From assembly GCF_004361855.1 (NCBI RefSeq), contig NZ_SNWQ01000020.1:62001-126000 (forward strand): 64,000 bases of DNA, read 5' to 3'. Source of the DNA: Kribbella caucasensis (GTDB lineage Bacteria > Actinomycetota > Actinomycetes > Propionibacteriales > Kribbellaceae). Each line of letters opens with the position of its first letter. The first letter of the stretch is position 1. The notes under the pieces are model-generated. The model was not told where the DNA came from. It was given only the letters and a program-made list of their open reading frames with translations, and searched no databases. Made by a program: the position numbers and the translations under genes. Shown here piece by piece: positions 1 through 7,749 of the stretch.

Positions 1-227
1 GTGACCTCGGCCCGTTGGGTGATGTCGGCCGGTACGGCGAATCCGCGCCGGCCGCGAGCCTCGATCTCGCTCACCACCTCGTCGTTGCGGGCGGAGTCGC
101 GGGCCGCGATCGCGACGTCGGCACCGGCTTCGGCCAGGGCGAGCGCGAAGGCCCGGCCGAGGCCGCGGTTGCCGCCGGTGACGAGGGCCCGGCGATCCTT
201 CAGCCCGAAAGTGTCCAGGACGCTCAT
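1..227 (-). CDS. Short-chain dehydrogenase/reductase, N-terminal part (runs off the window)
   Basis: The frame starts at an ATG at 227 and leaves the window at base 1, so only about 75 residues are visible. Residues 17-24 read TGGNRGLG, the TGxxxGxG dinucleotide-binding motif of classical SDRs. A strand and acidic turn follow (DVAIAARDS), then ADIT near residue 68, the Asp that contacts the adenine ring. The active-site YxxxK lies outside the window, so substrate and cofactor preference cannot be judged. A GGAGACC ribosome site precedes the ATG. An inverted repeat at 257-273 upstream suggests control by a TetR-type repressor. Confidence 0.85.
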   Translation of the reverse strand, partial: MSVLDTFGLKDRRALVTGGNRGLGRAFALALAEAGADVAIAARDSARNDEVVSEIEARGRRGFAVPADITQRAEV

Positions 228-256
228 CCAGCGGTCTCCCTTGCGCTCGAATCTGG

Positions 257-273
257 TTACACAACGTATGTAA
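257..273. promoter_or_regulatory. Inverted repeat upstream of the SDR gene, possible TetR-type operator
   Basis: TTACA and TGTAA arms flank a 7-base spacer (TTACACAACGTATGTAA). The site lies 30 bases upstream of the SDR start, where repressors of the TetR family usually bind. No regulator gene is visible in the window beside it, so the link is inference. Confidence 0.35.
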
Positions 274-398
274 GTTGGCCGGGAATGGCGAGGGCGATGT
301 CAAGAGCGGCGAAGCAGTAGGCCGGGGCGGTCGCAGGGCATAGCATCATCCGGCGGCACCGCCCAGGTCAGCTGACCGAGGACAAGAGGGACGAATAC

Positions 399-1715
399 AT
401 GGCCGACGACACCACCCCGGAGACCACGCCCACTCCGGAGCGGTCGCCTGCACCAGAGCCGGGATACTTCCTGCCGGGCGGGGCTGGTGAGTCCGCTGTC
501 GAGACCGGTACGGCGAGCCCGCGTGCGGTACCCCGTCAATCGCTGGGCCTGGGGAAGGCACATCCGGTACGCCCCCCGGTGGATCCGTCGTTGCGCAAGG
601 CAAAGCCCCTGCCCAGCGACCCTGGCCAGACCGGATTCGGCGCACCTCCACCGGCGCCGCTGTCCGACGCCCCGGCCACCCCGCTGACCGGGACCAAGCA
701 GCCCGGCGGGCCGCGGCCCGTCGGCGGCTGGCACTCGACGTCGACGCGGAAGCCGCCGCAGTTCTCGACCGAGCCGCCTCAGCTGAAACCGCCCGCCCGG
801 TACTCCAAGCCGTTCATCGCCGGCTTCTCGGCCCTGATGCTGGTCCTGCTCGGCGGCGGCGTGTTCGCGGGCTCCAAGCTGATCGACTCCTACGACGACA
901 CGGTCGAGAACCCGTTGGCCCGTCCGTCGGTGAAGCAGACCGAGGACCCGCTGCCCGCCCCGCCCCAGCCGACGGTCACCGTGACCGTCCAGCCGGTGCC
1001 GGACGCGGTGCGGGTCAAGCAGAACAAGCTGTACGCCGTCGGCAAGGTGCCGTCGGTGAAATGCACCGAGCCGAAGATCAAGCCGTCGACGGAGGCGGCC
1101 CTGCTGAAGTACTACCAGACCCTGCTGCCGTGCCTGAACAAGGCGTGGGCGCCCCTGGTCCGCAAGGCGGGGTACCCGTTCCGTGCGCCGAAGCTGGTGA
1201 TCTACCGGTCGAGCCAGCGGTCCGCGTGCACCGGTGAGGCCGACCTGGCGTTCTACTGCGGCGACGACGAGACGATCACCATTCGATCGTCGGTCGACCT
1301 GAAGAACTACCGGATCGACAAGGAGGCGGCCCGGGTCAGGATGATGGACACGCTGGCGCACGAGTACGCGCATCACGTGCAGCTGCTGACCAACATCCTG
1401 ATCTCGGCGAACTCACGGGAGGGCTGGGCGAAGACCGAGGCGGCGAAGCTGGAGGAGCGCCGGCGGGTCGAACTGCAGGCCAGCTGCCTGGGCGCGGCCT
1501 TCCTCGGCGCGAACCGGACCACGCTCGGGCTGACCGGCCGCAAGCACGACATCTGGGAGTTCCAGGCCAAGCACAGCGGTGACGAGTACAACCCGAAGAA
1601 GAAGCGCGACCACGGCTCCCGCAAGAACATGTGGGCGTGGGTCGGCCCTGCCTTCACCACCACCAATCCCGCGTCCTGCAACACCTTCACCGCCCCGGCG
1701 GCCCGAGTCAGCTGA
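399..1715 (+). CDS. Membrane-anchored neutral zinc metallopeptidase-like protein
   Basis: 438 residues. A long Pro/Thr/Gly-rich N-terminal region of about 135 residues is probably cytoplasmic and disordered. One transmembrane segment follows around residues 138-160 (FSALMLVLLGGGVFAGS), then an extracytoplasmic domain. That domain carries HEYAHH at 321-326, an HExxH zinc-protease motif, with further acidic residues downstream and cysteines that may form disulfides. This architecture resembles the predicted neutral zinc metallopeptidase family (YpfJ type). The start has an upstream AAGAGGGACG element. A TAGCAT -10-like hexamer lies at 341-346 and a perfect GGTCAGCTGACC palindrome at 366-377. 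The protease assignment rests on the HExxH context; the substrate is unknown. Confidence 0.8.
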   Translation: MADDTTPETTPTPERSPAPEPGYFLPGGAGESAVETGTASPRAVPRQSLGLGKAHPVRPPVDPSLRKAKPLPSDPGQTGFGAPPPAPLSDAPATPLTGTKQPGGPRPVGGWHSTSTRKPPQFSTEPPQLKPPARYSKPFIAGFSALMLVLLGGGVFAGSKLIDSYDDTVENPLARPSVKQTEDPLPAPPQPTVTVTVQPVPDAVRVKQNKLYAVGKVPSVKCTEPKIKPSTEAALLKYYQTLLPCLNKAWAPLVRKAGYPFRAPKLVIYRSSQRSACTGEADLAFYCGDDETITIRSSVDLKNYRIDKEAARVRMMDTLAHEYAHHVQLLTNILISANSREGWAKTEAAKLEERRRVELQASCLGAAFLGANRTTLGLTGRKHDIWEFQAKHSGDEYNPKKKRDHGSRKNMWAWVGPAFTTTNPASCNTFTAPAARVS

Positions 1716-1746
1716 CCGCCGGTACGCCGTACCGCGGGTCAGCTGA
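1708..1746. terminator. Hairpin spanning both stop codons of convergent genes
   Basis: The 10-bp perfect arms TCAGCTGACC (1708-1717) and GGTCAGCTGA (1737-1746) enclose a second 5-bp stem GGTAC/GTACC with a 3-base loop. The arms contain the stop codons of both flanking genes (1713-1715 on plus, 1739-1741 on minus). It probably ends transcription in both directions. There is no T-run, as is common in high-GC actinobacteria. Confidence 0.65.
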
Positions 1747-2194
1747 GCTTGAGTTTGAAGCCCTCGTGGCTGTTCTCGAAGCCCAGCCGGTCGTAGAAGC
1801 GGTGGGCGTCGGTGCGGGACTTGTCGCTGGTGAGCTGGACGAGGGCGCAGCCCCGGTTGCGCGACTCCTCGATCGCCCACTCCATCAGCGTGCTGCCCAG
1901 GCCGATACCGCGGGCCGACGCGGCGACCCGGACCGCCTCGACCAGGCCGCGTGACGAACCACGCCGGGACAGCCCCGGGATAATCGTCAACTGCAGCGTG
2001 CCGATCGGCTCACCGTTGCGATCGGCAACGACCAGGAGCTGGTTCGGGTCGGCGTCGATCGCCTCGAACGCGGCCTCGTACGGCGTCAGGTCGTCGACGG
2101 ACTCGCGGGTCGCACCGAGCTGGTCGTCGGCGATCATCGCGATGATCCCGGGCAGGTCGGCGCGGATCGCACGCCGGATCACGACATCGGTCAT
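1739..2194 (-). CDS. GNAT-family N-acetyltransferase
   Basis: 151 residues, the usual size for a single GNAT domain. The N-terminus (VVIRRAIRADLPGIIAMI) is the first strand and helix of the fold. ARGIGLGSTLMEWAIEESRNRG around residues 96-117 (R/QxxGxG/A) is the acetyl-CoA pyrophosphate-binding motif A. The C-terminal AHRFYDRLGFENSHEGFKLKL is motif B with its usual FYxxxGF. The protein should transfer an acetyl group to a small amine or a protein; the acceptor cannot be predicted. It is transcribed alone and converges on the metallopeptidase gene. Confidence 0.88.
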   Translation of the reverse strand: MTDVVIRRAIRADLPGIIAMIADDQLGATRESVDDLTPYEAAFEAIDADPNQLLVVADRNGEPIGTLQLTIIPGLSRRGSSRGLVEAVRVAASARGIGLGSTLMEWAIEESRNRGCALVQLTSDKSRTDAHRFYDRLGFENSHEGFKLKLS

Positions 2195-2417
2195 ACCGCC
2201 AGGATCTCAAGGGTCTGGACGGGTGCAGCCGCCGGGGTCAGCACCGTCCGACTGAAACGGTCATTGCCTTACGCAAATACTTTTCGTTGAACCGGTGTTT
2301 GCGCTTCGGCTCACCGGGCACGAGAGTGTTACCGACACCACACTGCATCCGCCCGTGCCCGTCGTCGCGCGGACCGATGCGTGCCCTCGAGTGCGGGCCA
2401 ATCCGGAAGGAAGGCCG

Positions 2418-3254
2418 ATGTCCGCACTAGCGATCGACTTCACCCAACCCTTCGAAGATGCCTTCGGCAAGCTCCTGGGCTTCGTCCCGAACCTGCTCGG
2501 TGGCCTGGTCATCCTGATCGTCGGCTACTTCGTCGCGAAAGTGCTCGGCAAACTCGTCGGCAAGCTGCTCGGCCGGGTCGGCTTCGACCAGTGGATGGAC
2601 CGGGCCGGCGTGTCCGGCGTGCTGCAGCGCTCCGGCACCGGGCTGACCGCGTCGGCGATGCTCGGCCAGGTCGTGTTCTGGTTCGTCTTCCTGATCAGCT
2701 TCACGATGTTCGCCTCCGCGCTCGGCGTGCCGGAGATCTCGGCCTTCATGAGCGACATGCTCGGTTACATCCCACGGATCTTCGCCGCGATCGTGATCAT
2801 CTGCCTGGCCGCGTTGTTCGCGAACTTCCTGGCCGCGATCATCCGCGGCGCGACCGGCAACGAGACCCTGGCCAAGGTCGGCAAGTACGCGGTTCTCGTG
2901 TACGCCGCGTTCGCCGCGCTGACCCAGCTCGGTATCGCGGTCCAGCTCACCGGCAACACGTTGCTGATCGTGCTCGGTGGTGTCGCCCTGGCGCTCGGTC
3001 TCGCTTTCGGCCTCGGGGGTCGCGAGCTGGCCGGCCAGGCACTCCGCACCATGTTCGAACGCGGCCAGTCGATGACGGCATCAGCCGGTACTGCGAACCA
3101 GGGCGCCAACGGCACGACTGACTACCCGGACCCGCAGTACCCGGACCCGCAGTACCCGGATCCGCAGTACCCGGCGACGCATGGCGCGCCGCAGTCGGGC
3201 AACTGGTCCAATGGCTCCGGCGACAACGGCAACTGGCAAGGCGGCCAGCGGTAG
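2418..3254 (+). CDS. Multi-helix membrane protein with conserved TM-helix repeat (MscS-like)
   Basis: 278 residues starting at the ATG at 2418 behind AAGGAAGG. At least five hydrophobic helices are visible: LLGGLVILIVGYFVAKVLGK, VVFWFVFLISFTMFASAL, IFAAIVIICLAALFANFLAA, YAVLVYAAFAALTQLG and LLIVLGGVALALGLAFGLGG. The spacing and the GLGG at the end of the last helix match proteins built from the conserved TM-helix repeat related to small mechanosensitive channels. The C-terminal 50 residues are polar and contain the tandem repeat YPDPQ. Function is probably channel-like or structural; this is inferred from the fold only. Confidence 0.75.
   Translation: MSALAIDFTQPFEDAFGKLLGFVPNLLGGLVILIVGYFVAKVLGKLVGKLLGRVGFDQWMDRAGVSGVLQRSGTGLTASAMLGQVVFWFVFLISFTMFASALGVPEISAFMSDMLGYIPRIFAAIVIICLAALFANFLAAIIRGATGNETLAKVGKYAVLVYAAFAALTQLGIAVQLTGNTLLIVLGGVALALGLAFGLGGRELAGQALRTMFERGQSMTASAGTANQGANGTTDYPDPQYPDPQYPDPQYPATHGAPQSGNWSNGSGDNGNWQGGQR
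3123..3172 (+). repeat. 15-bp in-frame tandem repeat encoding YPDPQ
   Basis: TACCCGGACCCGCAG occurs three times in a row (3123-3137, 3138-3152, 3153-3167; the third has one base change), followed by a partial copy. It encodes YPDPQ units in the cytoplasmic tail of the membrane protein. The near-identity implies recent slippage expansion. Confidence 0.85.
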
Positions 3255-3263
3255 TCATCAGCC

Positions 3264-3295
3264 CTCCTGCCGGAGTGGATCGCCTCCGGCAGGAG
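3264..3295. terminator. Bidirectional hairpin terminator
   Basis: Perfect 12-bp arms CTCCTGCCGGAG and CTCCGGCAGGAG enclose an 8-base loop. The hairpin lies between the convergent ends at 3254 and 3315 and can serve both. Confidence 0.75.
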
Positions 3296-3314
3296 CCCGC
3301 CTGTCCGGATGTTC

Positions 3315-3839
3315 CTAGCCGGCGTCCGGGCCTGCCCGGCGGACGTCGTCGACCTTCGACATCGCGTCGCGGAGGTCCTTGAGCCACGTCTCGCTGTGCT
3401 GGGCGACGAGCTTGACGCACCAGCCGAGCGCGTCGCTCCGGGAGCGGGCGACCCCGGCGTCGACCAGCGTGTCCAGCACCTGGCGTTCCGGCTGCCGCAA
3501 CCGCGTCATCACCGGCGCGGACAGCGACGTGAACACCGTCCGCGTCTCACCACAGTTGACGCCCCATGCGACCTTCCGCCGGGTGGCGTGCTCGAGCTCG
3601 CGGGCGATCTCGATCCGCCGCTCCCGGGTGTCCTCCCGGTACTGCTTGATCCGCCCCTCCTCGGCCGCCGACCGCGCCGCTTCGCTGACGTCACCCTCCT
3701 GCTGTGGCGCCGGGATCGTCCCGACGATGAGGATCTCGTCCCGGTCGATCGTCACCTCCGGCTCACCCTCGAACCACTCCTGCGGCAGCCGCCCCGTCAA
3801 CCAGCCCCGCACCCGCTCACTCTCCGCCTGTGTACTCAT
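3315..3839 (-). CDS. Uncharacterised protein with ribbon-helix-helix-like C-terminus
   Basis: 174 residues starting MSTQAESERV at an ATG at 3839. The N-terminal half contains alternating charged strands (EVTIDRDEILIVGTI). A highly charged helix rich in E, R and K follows (residues about 55-85). The C-terminus (VLDTLVDAGVARSRSDALGWCVKLV) resembles the helix-turn-helix portion of ribbon-helix-helix regulators, where SRSDAL is typical. I do not recognise the whole protein as a named family. A perfect 16-bp palindrome overlaps the first base of the start codon and there is no ribosome-binding site, so the mRNA is probably leaderless. If the C-terminus binds DNA, autoregulation is the simplest reading. 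Confidence 0.7.
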   Translation of the reverse strand: MSTQAESERVRGWLTGRLPQEWFEGEPEVTIDRDEILIVGTIPAPQQEGDVSEAARSAAEEGRIKQYREDTRERRIEIARELEHATRRKVAWGVNCGETRTVFTSLSAPVMTRLRQPERQVLDTLVDAGVARSRSDALGWCVKLVAQHSETWLKDLRDAMSKVDDVRRAGPDAG

Positions 3840-3854
3840 GTAATCATGATTACA
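3839..3854. promoter_or_regulatory. Perfect 16-bp palindrome abutting a start codon
   Basis: TGTAATCATGATTACA is perfectly self-complementary and overlaps the start codon of the minus-strand gene by its first base. It also contains a TAATCA -10-like hexamer for that gene. It is strikingly AT-rich for this genome and is a strong operator candidate. Confidence 0.7.
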
Positions 3855-3905
3855 CCGCAAGCAAGTCTCGTCACAAGGCTCACGGTAATGCCCAGAGCGA
3901 ACACC

Positions 3906-3923
3906 GCTCCGCTCGAGCGGAGC
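3906..3923. repeat. Perfect 18-bp GC-rich palindrome
   Basis: GCTCCGCTCGAGCGGAGC is perfectly self-complementary. It sits downstream of the kinase gene ending at 3989 (minus strand) and upstream of the gene starting at 3839. It may be a terminator for the sugar-kinase operon. It has no spacer loop, so folding would leave a tight loop. Confidence 0.5.
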
Positions 3924-3988
3924 TGAGGAAAGGCGAGATCCGCCGGGATGAGGCGGGCGGTGCCGGGGTTGGGCTGGTCGGGGGTGGG

Positions 3989-4984
3989 TCAGGTGGCGTA
4001 GGCGGCTCGTAGTTCGAGGTGGGCTGCGTGGGGTGCGCCGGTGTGGTCGAGGCCGAGGAGGGCGGCGCCGACGACGGGTGGGACCTGTACTACGGACGGC
4101 GCGGCCTTGGGCGCGGCCTCGGCGAGCAGCGTGATGACCGAATCGAGCAGGAGCGGGTGGCCCGCGGTGAGGACGCCTCCGCCGAGGACCACCGGGGTCG
4201 GTTCGTCCAGGAGATCGAGGCGGCGCATCGCGATCACCGCCATGCTGACGATCTCCTCGGCCTGGCGCTGGACGAGCTCCGCCGCGACCGCATCCCCGGC
4301 GGCGGCGACCTGGAAGAGCAGCGGGCCGGCCTCGAGCCGTTGGGCCGCCGGGATCTCGCCGAGGTGCATCGCTTCGATCAGCTCGGTCATCGACCCGACC
4401 CTGTAATGCCGCGGCAGTTCCGTGGCCAGGGCGGTGGCGGGGCCCCGGCCGTCGTCGGCGCGGGCCGCCGACCAGATCGCCTCCTCCGCGAGTTGTTGCC
4501 CACCGCCCCAATCTCCGGAGATCTTGCCCACCGCGGGGAACCGGGCAGTGCGGCCGTCGGGCAGCAGGCCGGAACAGTTGATCCCGGCGCCACAGACCAC
4601 GACGATCCCCCGCGGCTCGTCGACGCCGGCCCTCAGCAAGGCGAAGGTGTCGTTCGCGACGTACACCGACTCTCCCCAACCGAACGAACGGATGACATCG
4701 GCGATGCGTTGCTCCTCGATCGGCAGGTCCGCGTTCGCCAGGCACGCGGACACCTGCTGGACGAGGGGTCCGTCGCCCACAACCAACCCGGCTTCAGCCG
4801 CCGCGGCAGCGACCAGCGGCGCGAGCCCTTCCACGGCAGGGAGGAAGCCGCCAACGAGGTACGGCTCGAAACCACCACCCCGCGCCGTACCGAGCACTCG
4901 ACCGTCAGGGCCGACCAGAGCAACATCCGTCTTGCTGTTGCCGGCGTCGATCGCCAGCACCCCGCCCGGCAGCAAAGCCGCCAT
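3989..4984 (-). CDS. BadF/BadG/BcrA/BcrD-family sugar kinase (N-acetylglucosamine kinase type)
   Basis: 331 residues from the ATG at 4984, which shares one base with the TGA of the upstream glycosidase gene (TGATG), implying coupled translation. An in-frame ATG at 4996 would overlap further and is less likely. AIDAGNSKTDVALV near the N-terminus is the phosphate-1 loop of the ASKHA fold. ANDTFALLRAG supplies the second phosphate-loop Asp, VCGAGINCSG binds nucleotide, and VVLGGGVL is the adenosine loop. The family phosphorylates GlcNAc and related sugars using ATP. Being the last gene of an operon with a GH4 6-phospho-glycosidase, it may make the phosphorylated sugar that enzyme needs, replacing a PTS. 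Confidence 0.85.
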   Translation of the reverse strand: MAALLPGGVLAIDAGNSKTDVALVGPDGRVLGTARGGGFEPYLVGGFLPAVEGLAPLVAAAAAEAGLVVGDGPLVQQVSACLANADLPIEEQRIADVIRSFGWGESVYVANDTFALLRAGVDEPRGIVVVCGAGINCSGLLPDGRTARFPAVGKISGDWGGGQQLAEEAIWSAARADDGRGPATALATELPRHYRVGSMTELIEAMHLGEIPAAQRLEAGPLLFQVAAAGDAVAAELVQRQAEEIVSMAVIAMRRLDLLDEPTPVVLGGGVLTAGHPLLLDSVITLLAEAAPKAAPSVVQVPPVVGAALLGLDHTGAPHAAHLELRAAYAT

Positions 4985-6240
4985 CAGTTCGCCCACGGCA
5001 GGTACTCGTGGTTGTGCGCGAGCAGCTTGTCGGTCAGCGCCCGCGCGTACTCGATCTGCCCGACCAACGGATGCGCCAGCAAAGCATTGAAGACCCGCTG
5101 GTCCCCACCCTTCAGTGCGGCCTCAAGTGCCAGATTCTCGTACGCCGTGACGTTCGCGACCAGTCCCGCGTACAACGGTTCCAGCGGCGCGACCGGCAAC
5201 GGCGTAGTACCGGCGGCCCCGACAGTCGCCGGCACCTCGATGACCGCGTCGTCCGGCAGGAACGGGAGCGTCCCGTTGTTCAAGGTGTTCACCACCTGCA
5301 CGTCACCCGTGTCGTTCAGCAGCGACGACGCCAGCGCGACCGCGGCCTCGGAGTAGTACGCGCCACCACGTTGCTCCAGCAGCGCAGGCTTCTCGTCCAG
5401 CGTCGGATCGGCGTACAGATCCAGCAGCTGCTTCTCGATCGCCGCCACCTCGGCAGCCCGCGACGGCTTCTCCAGCAACTCGCGGACCACCTCGTCGTGC
5501 GCGTAGAAGTAGCGCAAGTAGTACGACGGGACCACCCCGAGCTGCAGCAACAACTCAGCCGGCAAGTGCAGGTCATCCGCCAGCGAACCGATATGCTCGG
5601 CCAGCAACGTAGGCAGTTTGTCCTCGCCGTCGACCCGTACTGCGCGCTCCCAGGTCAGGTGGTTCAACCCGACATGATCCAGCGCGACCTGTTCCGGCGA
5701 CACCCCGAGCAACCGCGCGAACCGCCGCTGGAATCCGATCGCCACGTTGCACAACCCGACGGCCCGGTGACCCTCGGACAACAACGCCCGGGTGACGATC
5801 CCGACCGGGTTGGTGAAGTCGACGATCCACGCGTCCGGGTTCGCCCGCCGGACCCGATCGGCGATGTCCAGTACGACGGGAACGGTGCGCAACGCCTTCG
5901 CCAGCCCGCCGGCGCCAGTGGTTTCTTGCCCGACGCAACCACATTCGAGCGGCCAGGTCTCGTCCTGGTTCCGTGCCGCCTGGCCGCCGACGCGCAGCTG
6001 CAACAGCACCGCGTCCGCGCCGTCGATCCCGGCGTCGAGATCCGAGGTCGTGGTCACCAGCCCCGGATGACCCTGCTTGGCGAAGATTCGTTGCGCCAGG
6101 CCACCAACGAGTTCGAGCCGGTCGAGCGCCGGGTCGGCCAGGACGAGTTCGTCCACCGGCAACGTGTCCCGCAACCGGGCGAACCCGTCGACGAGCTCGG
6201 GCGTATAGGTGGATCCGCCCCCTACGACTGTGAGTTTCAT
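4984..6240 (-). CDS. GH4 6-phospho-beta-glucosidase
   Basis: 418 residues. MKLTVVGGGSTYTPELVDG is the NAD-binding N-terminus of glycoside hydrolase family 4, which hydrolyses by an oxidation-elimination mechanism needing NAD and Mn2+. DFTNPVGIVTRAL holds the conserved NP motif, GLCNVAIG the metal-binding Cys, and VGLNHLTW the metal-binding His. The presence of CN and NHL segments fits the 6-phospho-beta-glucosidase branch. It should cleave 6-phospho-beta-glucosides (for example cellobiose-6-phosphate) in the cytoplasm. It lies between a ROK regulator and a sugar kinase, all on the minus strand. Confidence 0.93.
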   Translation of the reverse strand: MKLTVVGGGSTYTPELVDGFARLRDTLPVDELVLADPALDRLELVGGLAQRIFAKQGHPGLVTTTSDLDAGIDGADAVLLQLRVGGQAARNQDETWPLECGCVGQETTGAGGLAKALRTVPVVLDIADRVRRANPDAWIVDFTNPVGIVTRALLSEGHRAVGLCNVAIGFQRRFARLLGVSPEQVALDHVGLNHLTWERAVRVDGEDKLPTLLAEHIGSLADDLHLPAELLLQLGVVPSYYLRYFYAHDEVVRELLEKPSRAAEVAAIEKQLLDLYADPTLDEKPALLEQRGGAYYSEAAVALASSLLNDTGDVQVVNTLNNGTLPFLPDDAVIEVPATVGAAGTTPLPVAPLEPLYAGLVANVTAYENLALEAALKGGDQRVFNALLAHPLVGQIEYARALTDKLLAHNHEYLPWAN

Positions 6241-6328
6241 CCTTTGACTCTCCTGGCTCTGGCCGTGCGGATCCGCCGGGCCAGGTAGCCGTGGTGGACC
6301 TGGTCCGTTGGACGGGTGGCGGTGGGTT

Positions 6329-7528
6329 CTAGTCGGTGCGGCCCCTGCTGGTCGGGCCGGCTGTGTCGAAGACTGTGTCGCGGGTGGTGCTCAGGGCGGA
6401 CTGCAGCGCCCCGGACAGCACCGGGTCGGTGGTGATGGCGGTCAGCAGCAGCCGCGGCCGGGGTACGGCGAGATCGGCGAGCTCCTCCTGGACCAGGGCG
6501 CGCAACCGTTCGCCGCCGGCCGTGATCACCCCGCCCGCGAGCACGATCAGCTCGGGGTCGACCACGGCCACGATCGCGGCGAGACCGACGGCGAGCCGAT
6601 GGGCGAACTCGGTGAGTACTTCGTCGCCGGCGCCCGGGGTGTTGACGGCGGCGGCGATCGCTGCTTGCGCAGTACGGGCTCTGAGGCCGTGGCTGCGGGC
6701 CAGGGCCAGGACGGATTCGCCGCCGGCCAGTTCCTGGAATCCGCCGGCGTTGTTGCGGCCGACGTTGCGGACCAGCGGGGTGCCGGGCAGCGGGAGGAAG
6801 GCGACCTCGCCCGCGCCGCCGGTCGCACCGCGATGCAGCCGGCCGTTGATCACGACCGCCGCGCCGATGCCCTCCTCGCCCCACAGCAGCACGAAGTTGT
6901 CGCTGTCCTGGGCGTGCCCGATGCGCTGCTCGGCGATCGCGGCGAGGTTCACGTCGTTCTCGACCTCGAGCGGTACGGCGATCGCGCGGGCCAGCTCCTC
7001 GAGCAGGTGCGGGTCGTGCCAACCGGGCAGATGTGTCGCGTACCGGAGCCGCCCCGTGGTCGGGTCGAATCCGCCGGGGGTGCCGATCGAGACGCGGTAC
7101 AGCCGGTCCTTGGTCAGCCCGGCGTCGCCCAGTGCGCCGTCGATCGCCTTCATCACACGATCGACGGTGCCCTTGGCGGTACGACCGGGCGTGGGCAGCT
7201 CGTATCGGCCGACCACCTTGCCGGTGAGGTCCGCGATCGCCGCGTGGATCCGGGCCGGTGTCACGTCCAGGCCTGCGACGTGCGCGATATCGCCGTTGAT
7301 CTCGTAGAGCTTGGCGTTCGGGCCGGGGCGGCCGGCGCTCGTGCCGCTCTGCCGGACCAGTCTGGCGCTCTCCAGCCGGGCGAGCAGCTGGGACGCGGTC
7401 GGCTTGGACAGACCGGTCAGGTTGCCCAGCGTGGTCCGGGACAGGGGACCTTGTTCGAGCAGCAGATCGAGGGCGGCTCGGTCGTTCATCGCGCGGAGCA
7501 GGCGGGGTGTACCGGGTGTGCTGGCCAT
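6329..7528 (-). CDS. ROK-family transcriptional repressor
   Basis: 399 residues. The N-terminal 80 residues form a winged helix (GPLSRTTLGNLTGLSKPTASQLLARLESARLVRQ). The rest is a ROK kinase-like sugar-sensing domain with GLDVTPARIHAAIADLTG (phosphate-loop region), the ExGH-like segment EVENDVNLAAIAEQRIG and VVDPELIVLAGGV. The usual zinc-binding CxCGxxGC cluster is not visible, which is common in ROK regulators. The gene is 88 bases upstream of the GH4 gene on the same strand. A perfect TAGGAA-AAC-TTCCTA repeat at 7602-7616 lies 74 bases upstream of its start and is the likely operator for itself and the operon. Confidence 0.92.
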   Translation of the reverse strand: MASTPGTPRLLRAMNDRAALDLLLEQGPLSRTTLGNLTGLSKPTASQLLARLESARLVRQSGTSAGRPGPNAKLYEINGDIAHVAGLDVTPARIHAAIADLTGKVVGRYELPTPGRTAKGTVDRVMKAIDGALGDAGLTKDRLYRVSIGTPGGFDPTTGRLRYATHLPGWHDPHLLEELARAIAVPLEVENDVNLAAIAEQRIGHAQDSDNFVLLWGEEGIGAAVVINGRLHRGATGGAGEVAFLPLPGTPLVRNVGRNNAGGFQELAGGESVLALARSHGLRARTAQAAIAAAVNTPGAGDEVLTEFAHRLAVGLAAIVAVVDPELIVLAGGVITAGGERLRALVQEELADLAVPRPRLLLTAITTDPVLSGALQSALSTTRDTVFDTAGPTSRGRTD

Positions 7529-7601
7529 GAGCTAACCCTGCCTCCTTCCTGCCCGGAACGCGCGGCGCCGTACCGACCTGATTGATCGAAGGGGCAACTG
7601 T

Positions 7602-7616
7602 TAGGAAAACTTCCTA
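7602..7616. promoter_or_regulatory. Inverted repeat, probable ROK operator
   Basis: TAGGAA, AAC, TTCCTA form a perfect 6-3-6 inverted repeat. It lies just upstream of the ROK gene in an otherwise GC-rich stretch. ROK repressors of actinobacteria typically bind AT-rich repeats of this size, so autoregulation is inferred. Confidence 0.6.
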
Positions 7617-7698
7617 TTAATGCGAGACCGTACGGGTGCGGCCGGGGCGATGTCAATCGATCGGGGCAGCCGGTTCTGGAACCTGGGCACAGCAAAGA

Positions 7699-7732
7699 CC
7701 GGGCCGGTTTGGCTCCTGCCGACCCGGCCCGG
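7699..7732. terminator. Hairpin terminator downstream of ung
   Basis: CCGGGCCGG (7699-7707) and CCGGCCCGG (7724-7732) are perfect complements around a 16-base loop, 17 bases past the stop of the minus-strand uracil-DNA glycosylase gene. Confidence 0.6.
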
Positions 7733-7749
7733 GCGTAGTACTGACTTGG

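Noticed and set aside
3315-4745. 476-residue minus-strand frame
   Set aside because: Only its C-terminal 174 residues are a real protein. The N-terminal part is the out-of-frame shadow of the sugar-kinase gene, rich in Arg, Gly and Pro.
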